Shown: positions 62,409 through 64,000 of the stretch, in pieces
Position numbering within the stretch: position 1 is the first letter of the stretch
How the letters are laid out: every line of letters begins with the position of its first letter
Source of the DNA: Sediminicola sp035798135
GTDB lineage: Bacteria; Bacteroidota; Bacteroidia; Flavobacteriales; Flavobacteriaceae
Reading direction: 5' to 3'
Length of the DNA: 64,000 nucleotides
NCBI GenBank assembly: GCA_035798135.1
Contig: JAPFBR010000001.1
Location: forward strand, 1,178,001-1,242,000
Notes under the pieces: generated by a model
What the model was told of the DNA's origin: nothing
Seen by the model: only the letters and a program-made list of their open reading frames with translations
The model's database searches: none
Made by a program: the position numbers and the translations under genes

Positions 62409-64000
62409 ATGAAGACAAATTACTTGTTCTCCCCTGATTTTCATCCTTTTGCAGGCCAATTAATAATTAGGGTGTTGCTTTTCTGCGCCCTGTTTTTATT
62501 CTTATCCAATAGTTATGGGCAAGCAGGTATAACCATTACACCAACGTCTCTTACGACAATAGAAGGAGGATCTACCGTTGAATTTACGGTAGTGCTCAAT
62601 TCCCGTCCTTCGGATGATGTAAAGTTGTTTCTTATTTCTGAAGATGTGACCGAAGGGACTATATCCCGAGATAAAATAACATTCAAAAGGTCTAATTGGG
62701 ATGACGAAAAGTCGGTTAAGGTTACTCCTGTTGATGATGATATTTTTGACGGTCCCATTACATATAACATAATCATTGGAATTGATGAGGATACTGATGA
62801 TGAAGATTATTTAGATCTCGAGGATAGTAAGATTCAAGTTACCAATGAGGATAATGAAGCTGTTGCTGCATCCAATATTTCCATTGATGATGTAGTGGTG
62901 AATGAAAATGGTGGCCCTGCTAATTTTACTGTGACCTTGACGGGGAATTCCGTCAGCAATTTTACGGTTGATTACGCCACAACAAACGGTACTGCCCGTG
63001 CTGGACAGGATTACACGTCCACCAGCGGTACTTTAAGTTTTACTGGGGAAAGTGGTCAGCGAATGACCATTTCAGTCCCGATCATCGATGATATGGTCGT
63101 GGAGCAAAATAATGAAACATTCACGGTTACCTTAAGTAAGGTGAGCAACATATTGGTTGGGATTAGTGATGATAAAGGGCAGGGTTCCATAGTGGATGAT
63201 GATGTTTGTCCGGCCGGAGATACGGCCCCAGAGTTGGACCCTGCCGTCGATACAGTTTTCTGTGATACGATAAACCAAGACCTGAACGATTATGTAAATA
63301 CGATCCCTAGCGGGATTTCCCTTGTCTGGAGTAGGGTATCGGATCCCTATAACGATGCGGGTCGTCTTACCAATACGGTTGTGACCACTGCCGCAACTTA
63401 TTTTGGATTCTTTTACGATGAGGCAAATGATTGCTACAGTCCAGCAGCCCGTTTGGAGCTGGAGCTCAATGTTTCACCTGATATTTCGGTTGTGGATCCG
63501 CAACCAATCTGTGGTGGAGGCACGGTGGACCTTGAGGTGACGGTAAGTGAGGAGGCGACCATCAGGTGGTACGATTCCGAGACCAGCACAGATTTCTTGG
63601 AGGAAGGAGCTACCTATACAACAAATGTGAGCGTAACTACCATGTTTTATGCAGAGGCCACCGCCAACGGCTGTACATCTGCCAGGGTACCGGTCACGGT
63701 TACTGTAAATGATGAGCCCGATCCGGGAATGACAACAAATAGAGCTGTCTGTAGTCAAGAGGATGGGGGACAGACCACCTTGGATCTGGACAATACCCTT
63801 ACGGGAGCGGATGTTGGAAATTGGTCCATTACATCAGACCCTTCGAATTCAATTAAGATAGGGGCGGGAAATGTTGTCAATTTCAAGGGCCTGGAAGATG
63901 GCGATTATATATTTACCTATACCACTACCGGAGCTCAGGCACCCTGTACAAATGAATCCGTATCGGTGACGATATCGGTAAGCACTTGTACATTGGATTC
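62409..64000 (+). CDS. N-terminal part of a large secreted Calx-beta / Ig-like surface protein (runs off the edge)
   Basis: The frame opens at ATG 62409 and stays open for 530 codons to the window end. A long signal sequence (hydrophobic core IIRVLLFCALFLFLSNSYGQ, about residues 19-38) is followed by a first Calx-beta-like domain (about 40-145), a second Calx-beta domain (about 158-265; VVVNENGGPANFTVTL, then DYATTNGTARAGQDYTSTSG), and Cys-containing Ig/PKD-like repeats (for example CGGGTVDLEVTV). Such multidomain proteins in Flavobacteriia are cell-surface or secreted and often carry a type IX sorting domain at the C terminus, which is not in view. A gliding-type adhesin is a fair guess. Confidence 0.85.
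   Translation, partial: MKTNYLFSPDFHPFAGQLIIRVLLFCALFLFLSNSYGQAGITITPTSLTTIEGGSTVEFTVVLNSRPSDDVKLFLISEDVTEGTISRDKITFKRSNWDDEKSVKVTPVDDDIFDGPITYNIIIGIDEDTDDEDYLDLEDSKIQVTNEDNEAVAASNISIDDVVVNENGGPANFTVTLTGNSVSNFTVDYATTNGTARAGQDYTSTSGTLSFTGESGQRMTISVPIIDDMVVEQNNETFTVTLSKVSNILVGISDDKGQGSIVDDDVCPAGDTAPELDPAVDTVFCDTINQDLNDYVNTIPSGISLVWSRVSDPYNDAGRLTNTVVTTAATYFGFFYDEANDCYSPAARLELELNVSPDISVVDPQPICGGGTVDLEVTVSEEATIRWYDSETSTDFLEEGATYTTNVSVTTMFYAEATANGCTSARVPVTVTVNDEPDPGMTTNRAVCSQEDGGQTTLDLDNTLTGADVGNWSITSDPSNSIKIGAGNVVNFKGLEDGDYIFTYTTTGAQAPCTNESVSVTISVSTCTLD

Overview
This 64 kb window looks like a chromosomal segment from a marine-type member of the Flavobacteriaceae (phylum Bacteroidota). The evidence is a low-to-moderate GC content, promoters of the Bacteroidota form (TTG-like -33 box, about 20 bp, TAnnTTTG -7 box), the gliding / type IX secretion protein SprA, a PorP/SprF-family protein, an alternative complex III respiratory cluster and a DUF255/SSP411 protein. 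I saw no rRNA, tRNA, CRISPR array, insertion sequence or phage gene. The genus cannot be decided from this sequence alone.

Layout. 1-2351: the start of a truncated minus-strand membrane gene, an orphan Pycsar-effector-like membrane protein with a degenerate HD domain, and two small lipoprotein genes. 2397-7150: rimP-nusA-infB, with a good promoter, a leader hairpin that looks like an attenuator, and a convergent terminator shared with a SPOR-domain gene. 7763-19483: alternative complex III (actABCDEF) followed by cytochrome c oxidase subunits II and I, ending in a strong terminator. 19578-29929: a GIN-domain (DUF2807) protein, ruvB, a cytochrome P450, an unrecognised cysteine-containing lipoprotein, queG, an MFS transporter, malic enzyme and ruvA. 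29935-38835: sprA, gcvH, a VanZ-like protein and TonB. 39023-44282: heme O synthase, two subunit III-type oxidase proteins, a subunit IV-like protein, a cysteine-less SCO-like protein, SCO1, a DUF420 protein and a tiny CxxC membrane protein. 44647-50376: a five-gene MacAB-TolC-like export system. 50395-57427: tsaB, then minus-strand mscS, the DUF255 protein and an Nfu-type Fe-S scaffold, then PorP/SprF and a VWA protein. 57644-64000: a LytS/LytTR-type two-component system, a gamma-carbonic-anhydrase-like protein, a small repeat cluster, fabD, and the start of a large Calx-beta surface protein that runs off the right edge.

How the genes work together. The main theme is aerobic respiration. ActA-F would oxidise menaquinol and pass electrons through c-type hemes to the CoxA/CoxB oxidase. 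The 39-44 kb block supplies the remaining oxidase subunits, heme modification (CtaB) and copper delivery (SCO, DUF420, and perhaps the two small unknowns). A second theme is the cell envelope: SprA, PorP/SprF, TonB, the efflux system, MscS and the terminal adhesin. Housekeeping genes for translation, DNA repair, tRNA modification and lipid synthesis are interspersed.

No complete new defence or mobile system is evident. The most unusual items are the pseudo-HD/Pycsar-effector fusion without a cyclase, a helix-hairpin-helix-like tail fused to ActC, the cysteine-less SCO paralogue beside SCO1, the 72-residue CxxC protein, and the rimP leader attenuator candidate.
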